From positions 28,124,003 to 28,188,002 of the forward strand of contig NC_134016.1 of the NCBI RefSeq assembly GCF_040712315.1: 64,000 nt of DNA, given 5' to 3'. The notes under the pieces are model-generated. The model made no database searches and was not told the origin of the DNA. It saw only the letters and a list, made by a program, of their open reading frames with translations. The stretch is from Castanea sativa (lineage: Eukaryota; Streptophyta; Magnoliopsida; Fagales; Fagaceae). Positions 11,775-22,617 of the stretch are shown here, one piece after another (within the stretch, counting starts at the first letter, position 1; each line of letters starts with the position of its first letter). The position numbers and the translations under genes are program-made.

Positions 11775-12644
11775 TGTTAGGTTCTAAGACCTTAGGAACT
11801 AATGTATTAGAACTTCACTATGTATTATGTTGGCAAACTATGATCAAAATATAGAGTCTAAATTTAGGCTTGCTCAAAGGTGCTTTTTTGTAAAATTGGA
11901 ATCGAGTGATTGCAGGATTTATTGATCAAAATCTACAAGGCTCAATCGATCAAAAATTACACTCAATCGATTGAATCTCATGCAGGTTTAATTTTCTATA
12001 GAAATGCCAATTCAACCCAAGCTCATATGACGTGTAGGGTTAAGTGTTTTACTTCACATATAAAAGGAAAAACTCTAGTTACGTTTTAAAAGTCCTTAAA
12101 GTGCTGTTTGTTGAATTTTCTGTGAGATCTAGAGATGTTTACCTTCAAACATACACACTTTGAACTATCAAGATCAAGATTTGCATCAAGAACTTAATGG
12201 TTTCTTCAGTTGCTGCATAACGTACTTTAAAGAAAATCTTAAACCTTTGAGTGGAGTCTCAAAGTCACAAGTAGGAGAACTTGTGGTTGCTATAGATCAA
12301 GGAAAAAAGTAATTTGTGGGCTCAGAGCTGTCACGTGGTCGTAGTAATAAGTTTTTTACACGAGGTAGAATAGAATGTTAGTGGTCTAAATCTTATTGTA
12401 AAAATTTCAATTCTTTCATAGTGGATCTATCTTTTACCTTAAGGATAGCTAGATTAAATCCTCTCTAGGTTTTTTAATGATTAGGTTTTCTTAGATTATC
12501 ATATCGTTGTGTTATTTATTTTTTCGCATTATTTACATGATATAATATTATAGTATTAACCTAGATCTGAATAATTTAACTAAGTAATCACTTGGCTAAA
12601 TAACTAGGTTAAACAACTTGTCTAAAGGAGCCTAAAAACGTACA
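11775..12644 (+). mobile_element. Solo LTR, probably copia-type
   Basis: The segment begins TGTTAGGTTC and ends GTACA, flanked by cccta (11770-11774) and ccctg (12645-12649), a 5-bp target duplication with one change. Inside are several tcgatca/atcgatt motifs and the TATA-like acatataaaagg near 12056. There is no internal coding region. The strand is set by the promoter-like orientation. Confidence 0.65.
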
Positions 12645-12690
12645 CCCTGCAACCTTTTTGTCAATGCAAGGATTTTTTTGTCAATGCAAG

Positions 12691-12951
12691 GATTTAAGTA
12701 TTTAACTACATATTATTTAAGCATTTATTGTAAAGGTGAAATTTTAAGGACAATTTATAGTATTTAAAGGAGCTTATAGTGGATATTTATTACAATGGTG
12801 AAATTTATTGTTGACACATGGCAAAATAAATTTGACATATACCAATAATTATTTGCCACATGGCGTAACCTTCCCAACATTATATGTGTCATTGCTTTAT
12901 GCATTGTCAAAAGGACATGTGTCACCATTATGCGTATCCTCTAGTTTGAGG
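12691..12951. repeat. 405-bp repeat family, unit 1 (partial)
   Basis: This unit shares tatttaactacatattatt, the phrase ggagcttatagtggatat and the block atggcaaaataaatttgaca with the three units at 14408-15790. It is cut after tctagtttgagg by the RNase H retroposon remnant. Its remaining tail reappears around 14240-14340. Confidence 0.75.
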
Positions 12952-12959
12952 CAATCCAA

Positions 12960-13535
12960 CCTCCCCCTCGGCTTCAGCCCACCTCCACACAAATTCGTTG
13001 GCAAGGTCCAGATTCAAACATAGTCAAGGTAAACTTCGATGGTGCCATTTTTAAAAATGAAAAGAAATCAGGAATTGGTGTGGTTATACGAGATGATCAA
13101 GGTTTGTCCTGGCTTCGCTCTCAAAATTGTTACCTTAGAATCACAGCCCTATGGAGATCGAAACACTAGCAGCTTCCTCGGTAGTGCAGCTTGCTTTAGA
13201 GTTGGGGTTCTCCAGTATAGTCCTAGAAGGTGATTCACAGGTTCTAATGTAGGCACTGATTCATGACAGACCCTTCTTATCTTTGGATGGCTTACTGATT
13301 GATGATCTCAGATTTAGTGCTAGGTGTTTTAATCAATTACATTACTCTCATGTAAAGAGATAAGGTAATATGGTCGCTCATAGGTTAGCTCGCTATGCTT
13401 TAAATATATCAGATTTTGTTGTGTGGATGGAGAATGTTCCACCTCATTTTGTTTCCATTGTACTAGCAAACATTGCTGGTTTAACTTGAATGAAATAAAT
13501 TCTTTGTTCCTTAAAAAAATAAAATAAAATAAAAT
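12960..13535 (+). pseudogene. Retroposon fragment with RVT_3 RNase H domain
   Basis: A frame with VKVNFDGAIFKNEKKSGIGV gives the first catalytic Asp of an RNase H fold. After a frameshift come EIETLAASSVVQLALELG, the LEGDS motif and GNMVAHRLARYALNISD, the ordered motifs of the plant RVT_3 type RNase H domain found at the C terminus of many LINEs and related host genes. Stops and at least one frameshift break it. It ends in an A-rich tract at 13514-13535, consistent with a 5'-truncated LINE-type insertion. No RT remains. Confidence 0.65.
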
Positions 13536-13839
13536 TACAATTATATATATATAGGAGATGGGTAGCTATGAGTTGCACAGATATAAGAAATCAAAGATTT
13601 ATGAGTTATACAAACCAATAACTATACCTATTGGTTATACAAACCAATAAATTGACCGTTATTTTTTGTGTAATACAAAAGGACTTAAATCCATATATTG
13701 TATTAATTTATGTATTATATTTAAAATTTTAAATGCGTAAATCATTTTTTTTTTTCCCTTTTGAACACAAAATGACGTAAATCACTGTAAGTTTTATTTT
13801 GTATTCATTTTTTCCCCTAAAACTTAAATAGAAATGGTA

Positions 13840-14165
13840 ATAAATAGGTGTTTATAACAGAAAATTGTAAGTTTAGTGTATTCAAATATAAAATACCCCT
13901 TAATGATGGGTAATAGTAATACCCACTTAAATAAAAATGGTAATAGTTTGGGTTTTTTTTTTCTTAAAAATACTCAAATGAGAGTGATAATAAATAGGTG
14001 TAATAAATAGGTGTTTATAACAGAAAATTGTAAGTTTAGTGTATTCAAATATAGAATACCCCTTAATGATGGGTAATAGTAATACCCACTTAAATAAAAA
14101 TGGTAATAGTTTAGTTTTTTTTTTTCTTAAAAAAACTCAAATGAGAGTGATAATAAATAGGTGTA
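13840..14165. repeat. 162-bp tandem duplication
   Basis: The unit containing gtgtttataacagaaaattg and aatacccacttaaataaaaa occurs at 13849 and again at 14011, 162 bp apart, with a partial third start at about 14145. It is AT-rich and non-coding. Confidence 0.8.
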
Positions 14166-14274
14166 TATATATTAAAGATGTCTACGTTTTTGCTTATTTA
14201 TTTATTTTTGTTTACACTTAAAAAGAGAAATGTGTATACAAAGTAGTTTTTTAAGACTTGCCTTTTAGGTTACT

Positions 14275-14316
14275 CAACACCCCCCCCCCCCCCCCCCCCC
14301 CCACAAAAAAAAAAAC
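14275..14316. repeat. 42-bp insertion with 23-base C run and A tail
   Basis: A run of 23 C (14280-14302) is followed by aca and a run of 11 A. The 42-bp segment is bracketed by a perfect 15-bp direct repeat, gccttttaggttact (14260-14274 and 14317-14331). A paralogous unit at about 14706 has related sequence with no insertion. The pattern fits a very short retroposed or templated insertion with a target duplication, possibly expanded by slippage. The C-run length may be an assembly approximation. Confidence 0.6.
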
Positions 14317-14407
14317 GCCTTTTAGGTTACTTATATATAAAAACAATTCTTATTAACCCGCAACGAGTCCCCTTCAACCACCATTTGATGAATATTATTT
14401 AAGAATG

Positions 14408-15790
14408 GATATTTAAGTACTTAACTACATATTATTTAAGAATTTATTATAAAGGTGGAATTCTTAATGTGTATTTAAGGACAATTTAGAGTATTTAAAG
14501 GAGCTTGAATTGGATATTTATTACAATTGTGGAATTTAATGTTGAAACATGGCAAAATAAATTTGACATGTACCAATAATAATTTGCCATGTGCTGTAAT
14601 CTTTCCAACGTTATATGTGTCATTGTTTTATGCATTGCCAAAACGACACATGTCACCATTGTGTGCATCCTCTAGTTTGAGGATTTAACTTTTATAAATT
14701 AATTTTTTAAGACTTGTTTAGGTTACTTATATAAAAATAAAAACTCTTTGTAAAGTAGTTTCTAAGAGAAAAAAAAAAGGAAAAAATTTGAGTATTTAAA
14801 GGAGCTAATAATAGATATTTAAGTATTTAACTACATATTATTTAAGAATTTATTAAAAGGTGGAATTTTTAATGTGTATTTAAGGAAAATTTAGAGTATT
14901 TAAAGGAGTTTGTAGTGGATATTTATTACAATGGTGGAATTTAATGTTGAAAAATGGCAAAATAAATTTGACATGTACCAATAATTATTTACCACATGAC
15001 GTAATCTTCCCAACGTTATATATGTCATTGTTTTCTACATTGTCAAAAGGAAACATGTCACCATTGTGTGTATTCTTGAATTTGAGGATTTAACTTTTAT
15101 AAATTAATTTTTTAAGACTTTTTTTAAGTTACTTATATATTAAAAAAAAATCTTTGTAAAGTAGTTTCCAAGAAAGAAAAAGGGAAAAAATTAAGTATTT
15201 CAATGAGCTAATAATGGATATTTAAGTATTTGACTACATATTATTTAAGAATTTATTGTAAAGGTGGAATTTTTAGGATTCAGATTCTTTAGAGTTCCTA
15301 GGTACTCTACCAAGTAGAGTTCATTAAATCCTAACCACTCTTTAATGATTTAATGGTTTAGATTCTGTCATGTCAGCATTTCATTAATAATATTCTTAAA
15401 ATAATAAAATAATGTTGTAAACAAAACAATTAAGATGATTGTTAATGAAATGCTGACATGGCAGAATCTAAACCATTAAATCATTAAAGAGTGGTTAGGA
15501 TTTAATGAACTCTACTTGGTAGAGTACCCTAGGAATTCTAGAGGATCTGAATCCGAATTTTTAATGTGTGTATTTAAGGACAATTTAGAGTATTTTTTAA
15601 AGGAGCTTGTATTGGAAATTTATTACAATGGGGGAATTTACTGTTGACATATAGCAAAATAAATTTGACATGTACCAATAATTATTTGTCATGTGGCGTA
15701 ATCTTTCCAACGATATATGTGTTATTGTTTTATGCATTTTCAAAAGGACACGTGTCACTATTGTGTACATCCTCTAATTTAAGGATCCAA
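14408..15790. repeat. Units 2-4 of the 405-bp repeat family
   Basis: Three head-to-tail copies begin at about 14408, 14815 and 15219, each with tatttaagtatttaactac, a ttaaggacaatttagagtat block, and the aaataaatttgacatgtacc block followed by gtgtcattgt and gaggatt. The fourth is split by the MITE at 15276-15554 and ends just before the Helitron-like terminus at 15804. The units are non-coding, AT-rich and diverged by several percent by eye. Confidence 0.75.
15276..15554. mobile_element. Mutator-like MITE with ~112-bp TIRs
   Basis: The element opens ggattcagattctttagag and closes with its near-perfect inverse. The arms extend about 112 bp each around an AT-rich spacer, so the single strand folds into one long hairpin. 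A 9-bp duplication gaattttta (15267-15275 and 15555-15563) flanks it. The neighbouring 405-bp unit at about 14867 shows the uninterrupted empty site. TIR plus 9-bp TSD points to a Mutator-type MITE. Confidence 0.85.
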
Positions 15791-16529
15791 TTTTTATATT
15801 ATACTAGTAAGTTTCCCGTGCGATGCACGGATACTGTTGTAATGTTTTATGTAAATTTGTTTTTAGAAAATATTATGCATATATTATAACATATTTATTA
15901 TAAAACTTTGTTAGTAGTGAGTTCATCATAAAAAGTAACAATTATAAATTGCACACATATATCTATTATGATTATTTTGTTCAAGTAATGAGTAATAATT
16001 AAAACAACTTGGAGTAATATTGTATAATAAAAGTTGATAAAAGCATATTAATTCATTCTATATTACTGATTTTTATTATATGATGTACTAAAAAGTTTCA
16101 TTACGAAATTTTTTTTTTTTTTTTTGTTTCTTCAATCTTTGTTATTGCGGTATGGTGAGGCTTGTTATCATCATCAGTTTCTCCATCTTCAACGTTTAAA
16201 GTTTAGTTCATCCATATTTGTTCAATTTTTGAGCTTTCATCATTTTTTTCCTTTTGTTACATCATTTGTGTTAATCACTATGAATTGGTATCGAGAGACT
16301 CTTGATTGGATCTTACAAAATTTGGACTTTGTCGTTAAGATTTTTCATAATATTTGCTTTTATATTAAATTTCAATGATGTTACAGTTTTTTGTAAATTT
16401 TTTTATTTTTTTATTTTTGTTAATTTTGGAAAGTGTAGCAAAAAGAATTAATATAACATGTTAAATTGTGTACTTTTTTTTCTTTCATACCTTTTTATCA
16501 TTTGAAGGTGCATCAAAAATCTTAGCAAC

Positions 16530-17218
16530 TGTGGGGAGTAAAAGGGCCAAGGTGGGCACATGGGCCTTTGGACTGTAGCATGGAGGACCGACCTGCTCCA
16601 AAATTAAACTCTACAAATTGGCCCATACGCCGAGGGTCTGAGGATACAGCCGAGGATAAGATTCTCCTCGAACAGGCCCAAGAGAGCTCAAAGCTTCATT
16701 ATGAAGGTCAAAGTACAACTCTGGAAAGACCAATGATTAAAGGGGGAAACCTGAACCTTCTCGATGCACCAGTGTTAAGGAAAATATCCAGAGCAAAGGC
16801 TGCCACCTCCGCATTAAAGACTCTGCATCTACCTTCCTGGCCGCATTAAAGGGGAAGTGACCCACGAACAAGAGGCCGAGACTTCTAGTCGGCCAAAAAG
16901 GCATCAAGGAAGGAAGTATTTAAAGGGGGTGAAGGCCAAAGAGAAAAGAGGGGAGGAACTAAAAAAGAGAATTAAGAACTGTAACCTTGAAAGAAGAAAG
17001 AGAATTAATACAAAAATAGTCATCGGCTCACGTCCGAGGAGATCTATTTGCAATTATCGTTTATTATCTATAAGTATTTGAAACTTCTAGTCTGTTATCA
17101 AATTCTCAGTACTTCTAACCTAGGTTCGAAACCCACACTCTACAAATCTCATTGTTTAAGGCTCATTGGGCTTGAGCCCATAGTTGTTTTTGGGTCTAGG
17201 TGCAATTGTGCACTTACA
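16530..17218 (+). repeat. Tat element 5' LTR
   Basis: The LTR is 689 bp, starting TGTGGGGAGTAAAAGG and ending TGCACTTACA. It contains a TATA-like gtatttaaagg at about 16917 and two occurrences of the octamer TCCTCGGA/TCCGAGGA-type motif, one here mutated to TCCTCGAA. The U3-R-U5 borders are not determinable by eye. Confidence 0.92.
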
Positions 17219-17219
17219 A

Positions 17220-17240
17220 TTGGCGCCGTCTATGGGAATC
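17220..17240 (+). promoter_or_regulatory. Primer binding site, tRNA-Asp type
   Basis: Immediately after the 5' LTR, tggcgccgtctatgggaa matches the complement of the 3' end expected for plant tRNA-Asp (TGGCGCCGTC core), with a few mismatches further in. This primer choice is typical of Tat and Athila elements. Confidence 0.75.
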
Positions 17241-17264
17241 TAGTCAAAAAGGAGCTGGGATACG

Positions 17265-18731
17265 ATGGCAGGCCTAGGTTCTCACCATGCAGAATCACAG
17301 GGATCACAACCGGAGGATCATTTCGAGTGCCTTGAGCGTCAAAGGGATCATGAGGGAAGTGTCCATACAGAATACCCCAGGGCTAGCCATACTCAGGACG
17401 GGGGTAGCACCACCCACGTGGATGGTGCTAAGGCCATGCAGAAGGAGATTGGTCGTCTGAAAAGAAAGCTACGCCGCGCTAGATGTAGGCCTTCGCCGTC
17501 CTCATCTGATCTTTCTTCAGAGGAAACCCGGGGAGGTGGTTACAGCTCGAGGTTATGCTCACCCCCCAGCGCAATGTCCTCTGGCGAGGAGGACGACCAG
17601 CCAGCTCGCAGACGCAAGAAGCCTCCTTCTAGGGGCTTAGGGAACGATGCTATGAGTCGGGCGTTACACCAACTCTCCAAATCTCCGTTTTCACGGAGGA
17701 TCGAGAAGGGGAGGCTTCCCAGGAGGTTTACTCAACCCACATTTACCATTTACAATGGCCGGACTGATCCGGTGGAGCACGTGAGTCACTTTAACCAGAG
17801 GATGGCAGTGCACTCTCATAATGAGGCTCTGATGTGTAAAGTTTTCCCCTCTAGCTTGGGACCTGTTGCTATGAGGTGGTTCAACGGCCTTAAATCGGGG
17901 TCTATAGGTTCGTTTGGGGAGCTCACTAGAGCATTCGCTTCGCGGTTCATTACGTGTAACAGAGTACCTCAGCCATTGGACTCGCTGTTATCCATGACCA
18001 TGAGGGAAGGAGAGACGTTGAAAGCATACTCCGACCGTTACTGGGAGATGTTTAATAAAATAGACGGTGATTTTAATGAGGTGGCGCTCAATACCTTTAA
18101 AGTAGGCCTTCCTACTGATCACGACTTGAGAAAGTCTTTGACCAAAAAACCCGTCCGCAACGTACGTCGCCTCATGGACCGTATTGACGAGTACAAGAAA
18201 GTGGAAGAAGACCGGCAGCAAGGAAAGGGTAAGGAGAAGGTTATCTCGCAAGAGAGAATGGATTTCAGGTCGGACAGGTACCACAACAACAAGCCGAGGC
18301 AAGATTACGTTGGGCAGTTCGGCTCGGCAGCGCCTCAGGCCGTGAACACTGTGTTCCGAGAACTAGTACATCAGTTGCTGGAGAAAGTTCGTAAGGAGCC
18401 CTTCTTTAGATGGCCTGGTAAGATGGCAAGAGACTCTGCGAAGAGGAATCAGAACCTTTTTTGTCAGTACCACCAAGATGTGGGCCACACTACCGAGAAC
18501 TGTCGTACCCTTTGGAACCACTTAGAGCAGCTGGTCAGTGAAGGGAAACTAGCAAAGACTTGTGTCAACCCTCGGTGGACAGGCGGTCAACCGGCTCGAA
18601 CAATCAAAGGAATAATTCATCCCTACTGCTTAGAACAATTAATGTTATTTTTGCTTGCACTGCAGACCGGCTCGGGTCCCACCGTGGTGATGGCGGCTAT
18701 ATCCTCGGGCCGAGGAGTCGGCCGAACGTAA
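17265..18731 (+). CDS. Tat element gag (nucleocapsid)
   Basis: This is an open frame of 488 codons with a clear ATG 47 bp after the LTR. The N-terminal third is charged and Ser/Arg-rich. A Retrotrans_gag capsid domain spans about residues 165-300 (FTIYNGRTDPVEHVSHF, MRWFNGLKSGSIGSF, FKVGLPTDHDLRKSL). A CCHC-like knuckle (CQYHQDVGHTTENC) lies near residue 400. The product packages element RNA in virus-like particles. The final about 40 codons after the knuckle no longer look like gag, which suggests a frameshift near 18600. The protease region continues in other frames, so the original gag-pol fusion is broken here. Confidence 0.88.
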   Translation: MAGLGSHHAESQGSQPEDHFECLERQRDHEGSVHTEYPRASHTQDGGSTTHVDGAKAMQKEIGRLKRKLRRARCRPSPSSSDLSSEETRGGGYSSRLCSPPSAMSSGEEDDQPARRRKKPPSRGLGNDAMSRALHQLSKSPFSRRIEKGRLPRRFTQPTFTIYNGRTDPVEHVSHFNQRMAVHSHNEALMCKVFPSSLGPVAMRWFNGLKSGSIGSFGELTRAFASRFITCNRVPQPLDSLLSMTMREGETLKAYSDRYWEMFNKIDGDFNEVALNTFKVGLPTDHDLRKSLTKKPVRNVRRLMDRIDEYKKVEEDRQQGKGKEKVISQERMDFRSDRYHNNKPRQDYVGQFGSAAPQAVNTVFRELVHQLLEKVRKEPFFRWPGKMARDSAKRNQNLFCQYHQDVGHTTENCRTLWNHLEQLVSEGKLAKTCVNPRWTGGQPARTIKGIIHPYCLEQLMLFLLALQTGSGPTVVMAAISSGRGVGRT

Positions 18732-19394
18732 GCAGGTTGAAGTTAAATTTGCCCATCTTGGGATTTTTCGAGGAGGATAAGGTAGGGACTATTCAACCCC
18801 ACGACGATGCTCTTGTAGTTACGCTTAGGATAGGGAACTATGATGCGAGAGGGTGATGATAGATCGAATGGCGGCGTGTATATCATGTACCCCGATCTAT
18901 TTGGGGTGGCTAAGATCAAGCCGGAAGATCTTACTCCTTATGACTCGCCACTTATAAGCTTCGAAGGGAGAGCGTTGTGTGCCGAAAGGACAGTATCCGT
19001 TTGCCCGTTCAATCCGGCTCGAAACGGCCGAGGTGGATTTCATTGTGGTTGACGCGTACTTCCATATACGCCCATCCTCGCCAGCCATGGCTGCACGCTC
19101 TTGGAGCCGTCTCCTCTACCTTGCATGTTAAGGTTAAGTTCCCCTGGGAATGTGTTGAAGAGGTCCTCGGCAGCCTAATCGGTGGCCGGGTAATGCACGG
19201 CATCTAATACCGCACCGGACTAAGCCGAGTCTTCGGCTCTGATCACAAAAGACTTATAGCAGTTAACAGCTCCTGATGCATCTGTAATGATGACAGGAAA
19301 GAAGGCTTATTGTGAGGAGTTAGAGAAGTTTTTGATAGCCGATGATCCAGAGAGGTTCTTCCAAGTCGGCATACGTTTGCCACACTAGGAGAAA
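18732..19394 (+). pseudogene. Tat element protease region, frameshifted
   Basis: Fragments in three frames carry FFEEDKVGTIQPHDDALVV, then YIMYPDLFGVAKIKPEDLT and PYDSPLISFEGRAL, then RPWLHALGAVSSTLHVKVKF, in the order expected for the aspartic protease of Tat elements. The D-x-G active site expected before YIMYPDL reads as an altered, frame-disturbed segment (about 18855-18880). At least two frameshifts occur. No active protease could be made. Confidence 0.75.
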
Positions 19395-20220
19395 ATGGAG
19401 TTGTTGGAATTTCTGAAGGATAATATTGATGTTTTTGCGTGGGACCCGTATGAGGCTCCAGGTGTGGATCTGAGCTTCATTTGTCATCGTTTAAACGTCA
19501 ACCCAGCCATTGTTCCGAGAAGGCAGCCACCTCGGCGTTCTTCTAAAGAACATTCCGAGGCTGTGAAGGAAAAGGTGCTCAAACTCAAGAGGGCCGGGGC
19601 TATTAAAGAAGTTTTCTACCCCGAGTGGCTGGCGCATACGGTTGTGGTTAAAAAGAAGAATGGAACGTGGAGAGTATGTGTGGACTTCACAGATTTGAAC
19701 AAGGCCTGCCCCAAGGATTCGTTCCCAATGCCGCGTATTGATCAACTGGTGGATGCCACTGTCGAACATCCTCGGATGAGTTTTTTGGATGCCTTCCAGG
19801 GTTACCATCAGATTCCCTTGGCGTTGGAGAATCAAGAGAAGACTGCTTTCATTACTCCAACGGGGAACTACCACTATAAGGTCATGCCATTTGGGTTGAA
19901 AAATGATGGGGCTACCTACCAAAGAATGATGACCAGAATGTTTGAACAGCAACTAGGGAAGACCATTGAGGTATATGTGGATGATATGGTGGTGAAGAGT
20001 AAAACAATACCTTCACACGTGAAAGATCTGGCCGATACCTTCCAAATGCTAAGAAAGTATAAGCTGCGCCTTAACGCCTCAAAGTGCTCTTTTGGCGTGG
20101 GGTCCGGAAAGTTTTTGGGATACATGATTACTCACAGAGGCATAGAGGTGAACCCAGCGCAGGTCAAGGCTATTTAGGATTTGCAGCCGCCTCGGAACCC
20201 AAAAGAGATCCAGAATTGAC
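19395..20220 (+). pseudogene. Tat element reverse transcriptase domain
   Basis: An open frame to 20177 encodes the RT palm and fingers: WRVCVDFTDLNKACPKDSFP, SFLDAFQGYHQIPL, VMPFGLKNDGATYQRMM, and the catalytic YVDDMVVKS box. The last catalytic-region motif KFLGYMITHRGIEVNPAQVKAI is followed by TAG, apparently a CAG-to-TAG change. A single-base deletion near 20213 then shifts into the frame used by RNase H. RT itself looks complete, but it is not fused to the downstream domains in this copy. Confidence 0.88.
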
Positions 20221-20223
20221 CTA

Positions 20224-22566
20224 ATGATCGTCGCATTGAATAGGTTTATCCTGGTCGGTGACCGATGCCGTCCTTTCTTCCAATTGTTGAATAAGTGGAA
20301 AGGGTTTCAATGGACCGAGGACTGCGTGTTAGCTTTCCAGCAGCTTAAGCAATATCTTTCTCGGCCACCCATCTTGTCTCGCCCCGAGGCGGACGAGGTC
20401 TTGTTTGCTTATTTGGCAGTGGCTGTCCACGCGGTCAGGCTGGTCCTTATAAGGAATGAAAGCGGGGTGCAAAGACCGGTCTACTACGTTAGTAAGTCTT
20501 TGAATGAGACCAAGGTGCGCTACCTGCTCTTGGAGAAAGCGCTTCTGGCCATAGTTCACGCCACGTGCAAGCTTCCTCATTATTTCCAGTCTCACACTGT
20601 AGTGGTTCTGACCCAATTGCCTCTCAAGGCGGTGTTATGCAGCGCTGATTACTCTGGTAGGGTGGCAAAGTGGGGAACCATTTTAGGAGCTTTTGATGTT
20701 AAATACAAGCCTCGCACCTCGGTGAAGGGCCAGGTCCTCGCTGACTTGGTGGCAGAGTTTACTGAACCATTGCTTGAAGAAACTCTAAAAGAAGCACACA
20801 TGGATGGAAAATCAGTTGGTGTGATCACGCTAGTGCCTTCGACTTGGAAAATGTATGTGGATGGGGCAGCTTAATCGAGAGTAGGTCCGGTCGGACTTGT
20901 TCTGATATCCCCTGAGGGAATTATCTTCGAAAAATCTCTAAGGCTGTCATTCTCGGCTACTAATAATGAAGTTGAGTATGAAGTAGTCTTGGTGGGCATG
21001 AACATGTTGCATAAGATAGGTGGAAAGGAAGTCCGTGCATTCTCAAACTCTCAGTTAGTGGTCGGCCAGGTCACGGGGACCATGGAGGTTAGGGACCCAA
21101 GAATGCAGGAATACTTGGCCCAGATCAAGCGTCAGCAAGCAGAATTTGACTCCTTCGACTTAGCTCACATCTCTAGAAGGGGAAACACCCATGCTGATTC
21201 TTTGGCTACGTTAGCAACATCCTCGGCTCAGGGTTTGCCCAGGATTATCCTTGTGGAGGATTTGCTAGAGCCAACTCTTACCCCCGCCAAGGCGGCTTGC
21301 ATCCATCTAATAAGGCCTGGGCCTAGTTGGATTGACCCGGTCATATCTTTTCTTATGAATGATATCCTTCCTGAAGACAAGTCTGAAGCAGATAAGATAC
21401 GTCGAAAGGCGCCACATTTTTGGTTGTCCGAGGACCAAAAACTATACAAACAATCCTTCTCAGGACCGTACTTGTTGTGTGTGCACCCTGAATCAACGGA
21501 AGCACTTCTGGAGGAACTGCATGAAGGGATTTGTGGAAGCCACACTGGGGGAAGGTCCTTAGCCCATAGGGCCCTGACTCAAGGTTATTGGTGGCCCAAT
21601 ATGCAGAGAGAGGCTCAGGACTACGCCAGAAAATGTGATCAATGCCAGAGATTCGCCCCTAATATTCATCAACCTGGAGGGGTTCTCAACCCTCTCTCCA
21701 GTCCTTGGCCTTTTGCGCAGTGGGGATTGGACATAGTGGGGCCATTTCCGAGAGCTGCAGGAAACAAAAGATGGCTTCTTGTGGGAATAGACTATTTCAC
21801 TAAATGGGTTGAGGCCGAGCCCTTAGCAAATATCAGAGATGTTGATTTCAAGAAGTTTGTCTGAAAAAATATTGTCACTAGATTCGGTATACCACACACA
21901 CTTATCTCAGACAATGGCGTTCAATTTGACAGCAAGACCTTTAGGCAATATTGTGGTGACATGGGTATCATAAATAGATACTCCACCCCAGCTTATCCTC
22001 AGGGAAATGGGCAAGTCGAGGCCGTTAACAAGGTCATAGTCAGTGGGCTTAAGAAAAGGTTGGACGATGTGAAAGGCAGATGGGTAGAAGAGCTCCTTCA
22101 TGTTCTGTGGACGTATCGGACCACACCGCGCAGGTCCACGGGAGAAACGCCATTCTCTATGACTTATGGAGCAGAGGCGGTGATACCTCTGGAATCTGGT
22201 TTTCCCACCCTAAAGACGAGCTCTTTTAGCCCGGAGAATAACAATGGACTCCTAGAGAAAGGTCTTGATTTACTTGAGGAACGACGCGAGGCAGCTATGG
22301 TCCAAATGGCTTATTATCAACAGAAGCTAAAACGGGGATATGATGCCCACGTGAAGCTAAGGCCACTTGCACCTGGTGATCTTGTACTAAGAAAAGTTGT
22401 AGGCACTTCTAAGAACCCAGCTTGGGGTAAGCTAGGACCCAACTGGGAAGGCCCCTATCGCATTGTTTCAGTAGCAGGCATAGGGTCATATCGGCTAGCT
22501 GACTTAGATGAAAGAATTGTACCACGCCCATGGAATGTAAATAATCTTAGAAGGTATTATTATTAA
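20224..22566 (+). pseudogene. Tat element RNase H, second RNase H and integrase
   Basis: One frame runs from 20224 to 22566 with two stops, TAA at about 20872 and TGA (a Trp codon lost) at 21862-21864. In order: Ty3 RNase H (FQWTEDCVLAFQQLKQYL, ALLAIVHATCKLPHYF), a connection, then a second archaeal-type RNase H (MYVDGAA, SATNNEVEYE, FSNSQLVVGQ, ISRRGNTHADSLATLA). Integrase has the HHCC finger (C-DQCQRFAP), then D in LDIVGPF, D in ISDNGVQFD and E in GNGQVEAVNK of the D,D-E triad, and a C-terminal GPYRI/ADLDERIVPRPW segment. The dual RNase H is the hallmark of Tat elements. Confidence 0.9.
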
Positions 22567-22617
22567 TAAAATGTGCTTTTGTCAGTTAACATTTCAAAGT
22601 TATAAGTACCTCTGACG

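Noticed and set aside
15276..15554. Considered as a microRNA precursor hairpin
   Set aside because: The arms are 112 bp and nearly perfect, with TIRs and a 9-bp target duplication. A MITE explains it better than a MIR gene.
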